Below are positions 63,900 through 64,000 of a stretch of DNA of 64,000 bases, in pieces (the first letter of the stretch is position 1; each line of letters starts with the position of its first letter). Origin of the DNA: Piezodorus guildinii (lineage: Eukaryota > Arthropoda > Insecta > Hemiptera > Pentatomidae); NCBI GenBank assembly GCA_023052935.1, contig CM041293.1, positions 167,793,341-167,857,340 on the forward strand, in the 5' to 3' direction. The position numbers and the translations under genes are program-made. The notes under the pieces are model-generated. The model was given only the letters and a program-made list of their open reading frames with translations. It was not told the origin of the DNA and did not search any database.

Positions 63900-64000
63900 A
63901 GGACTTTAACCGAGTCTGGCACCCAGGACTGCTTTACAAACTCCATTAATTACTCCCTCATACATACTACCTCATTATCCAGTCCTACCTCTCTGAAAGA
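63900..64000 (+). pseudogene. Family B LINE RT fragment at the window end (B9)
   Basis: DFNRVWHPGLLYKLH (motif A region), a stop, then LPHTYYLIIQSYLSER. It matches FDRVWHPGLLYKLRLFLPPT and YFLIIQSYLADR in B8. The fragment starts abruptly at about 63898 and runs off the window. Confidence 0.8.

Overview
The window is AT-rich eukaryotic DNA, most likely from an insect. It carries Jockey-, R1-, I-, CR1- and RTE-type non-LTR retrotransposons, mariner transposons and tRNA-headed SINEs. I recognise no host gene, no rRNA or true tRNA gene and no CRISPR array. Almost everything that can be interpreted is mobile DNA, most of it old and broken. I cannot name the species.

Layout. 0-5 kb: a noncoding family C repeat interrupted by a reverse-transcriptase (RT) relic, an R1-like 3' end, a family B tail and the first hammerhead-bearing palindrome. 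5-9.3 kb: two more such palindromes, SINEs of two families (S1, S2) and a palindrome built around S2 tails. 10-14.5 kb: family B tails, two of them tail to tail between direct repeats, and an S1 SINE with a 13-bp target duplication. 15-23 kb: C fragments, then three family A (Jockey-like) pieces: an internally deleted copy, a permuted chimera and a copy split by a mariner. 24-26 kb: a 650-bp palindrome and a D repeat. 28-35 kb: C repeats, an I-like tail with a 10-bp target duplication, S1 in C, a mariner and a B tail. 35-47 kb: D repeats, an RTE tail, CR1-like tails, S2 in C, solo A-like 3' UTRs and a short TIR element. 47-53 kb: C, a hammerhead solo arm, an RTE-like relic and a shortened mariner. 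53.3-60.2 kb: the best-preserved region, a nearly complete family A element (ORF1 intact, ORF2 broken) nested in a 5'-truncated family B element, each with its own 13-bp target duplication. 61-64 kb: two C repeats, one hammerhead-like solo and a B fragment running off the end.

Working relations. Families A and B are related Jockey-like LINEs. A has an ORF1 with three CCHC knuckles whose stop codon directly abuts the ORF2 start; ORF2 encodes an APE-type endonuclease and an RT without a recognisable RNase H. S1, S2, C, D, E and the deleted mariners code for none of the proteins needed to move and presumably used proteins of other elements.

The most interesting signal is a dispersed set of short palindromic or single-arm elements at seven loci (3.9, 5.7, 7.4, 32.4, 38.2, 48.8 and 63.8 kb). 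Each carries a CUGANGA / stem II / GAAA(C)G-U-H motif 60-90 bp inside an outer end and pointing outward. This resembles the small hammerhead ribozymes with almost no stem III known from Penelope-like retroelements. No Penelope-type protein is visible in the window, so these look like nonautonomous, ribozyme-bearing derivatives.
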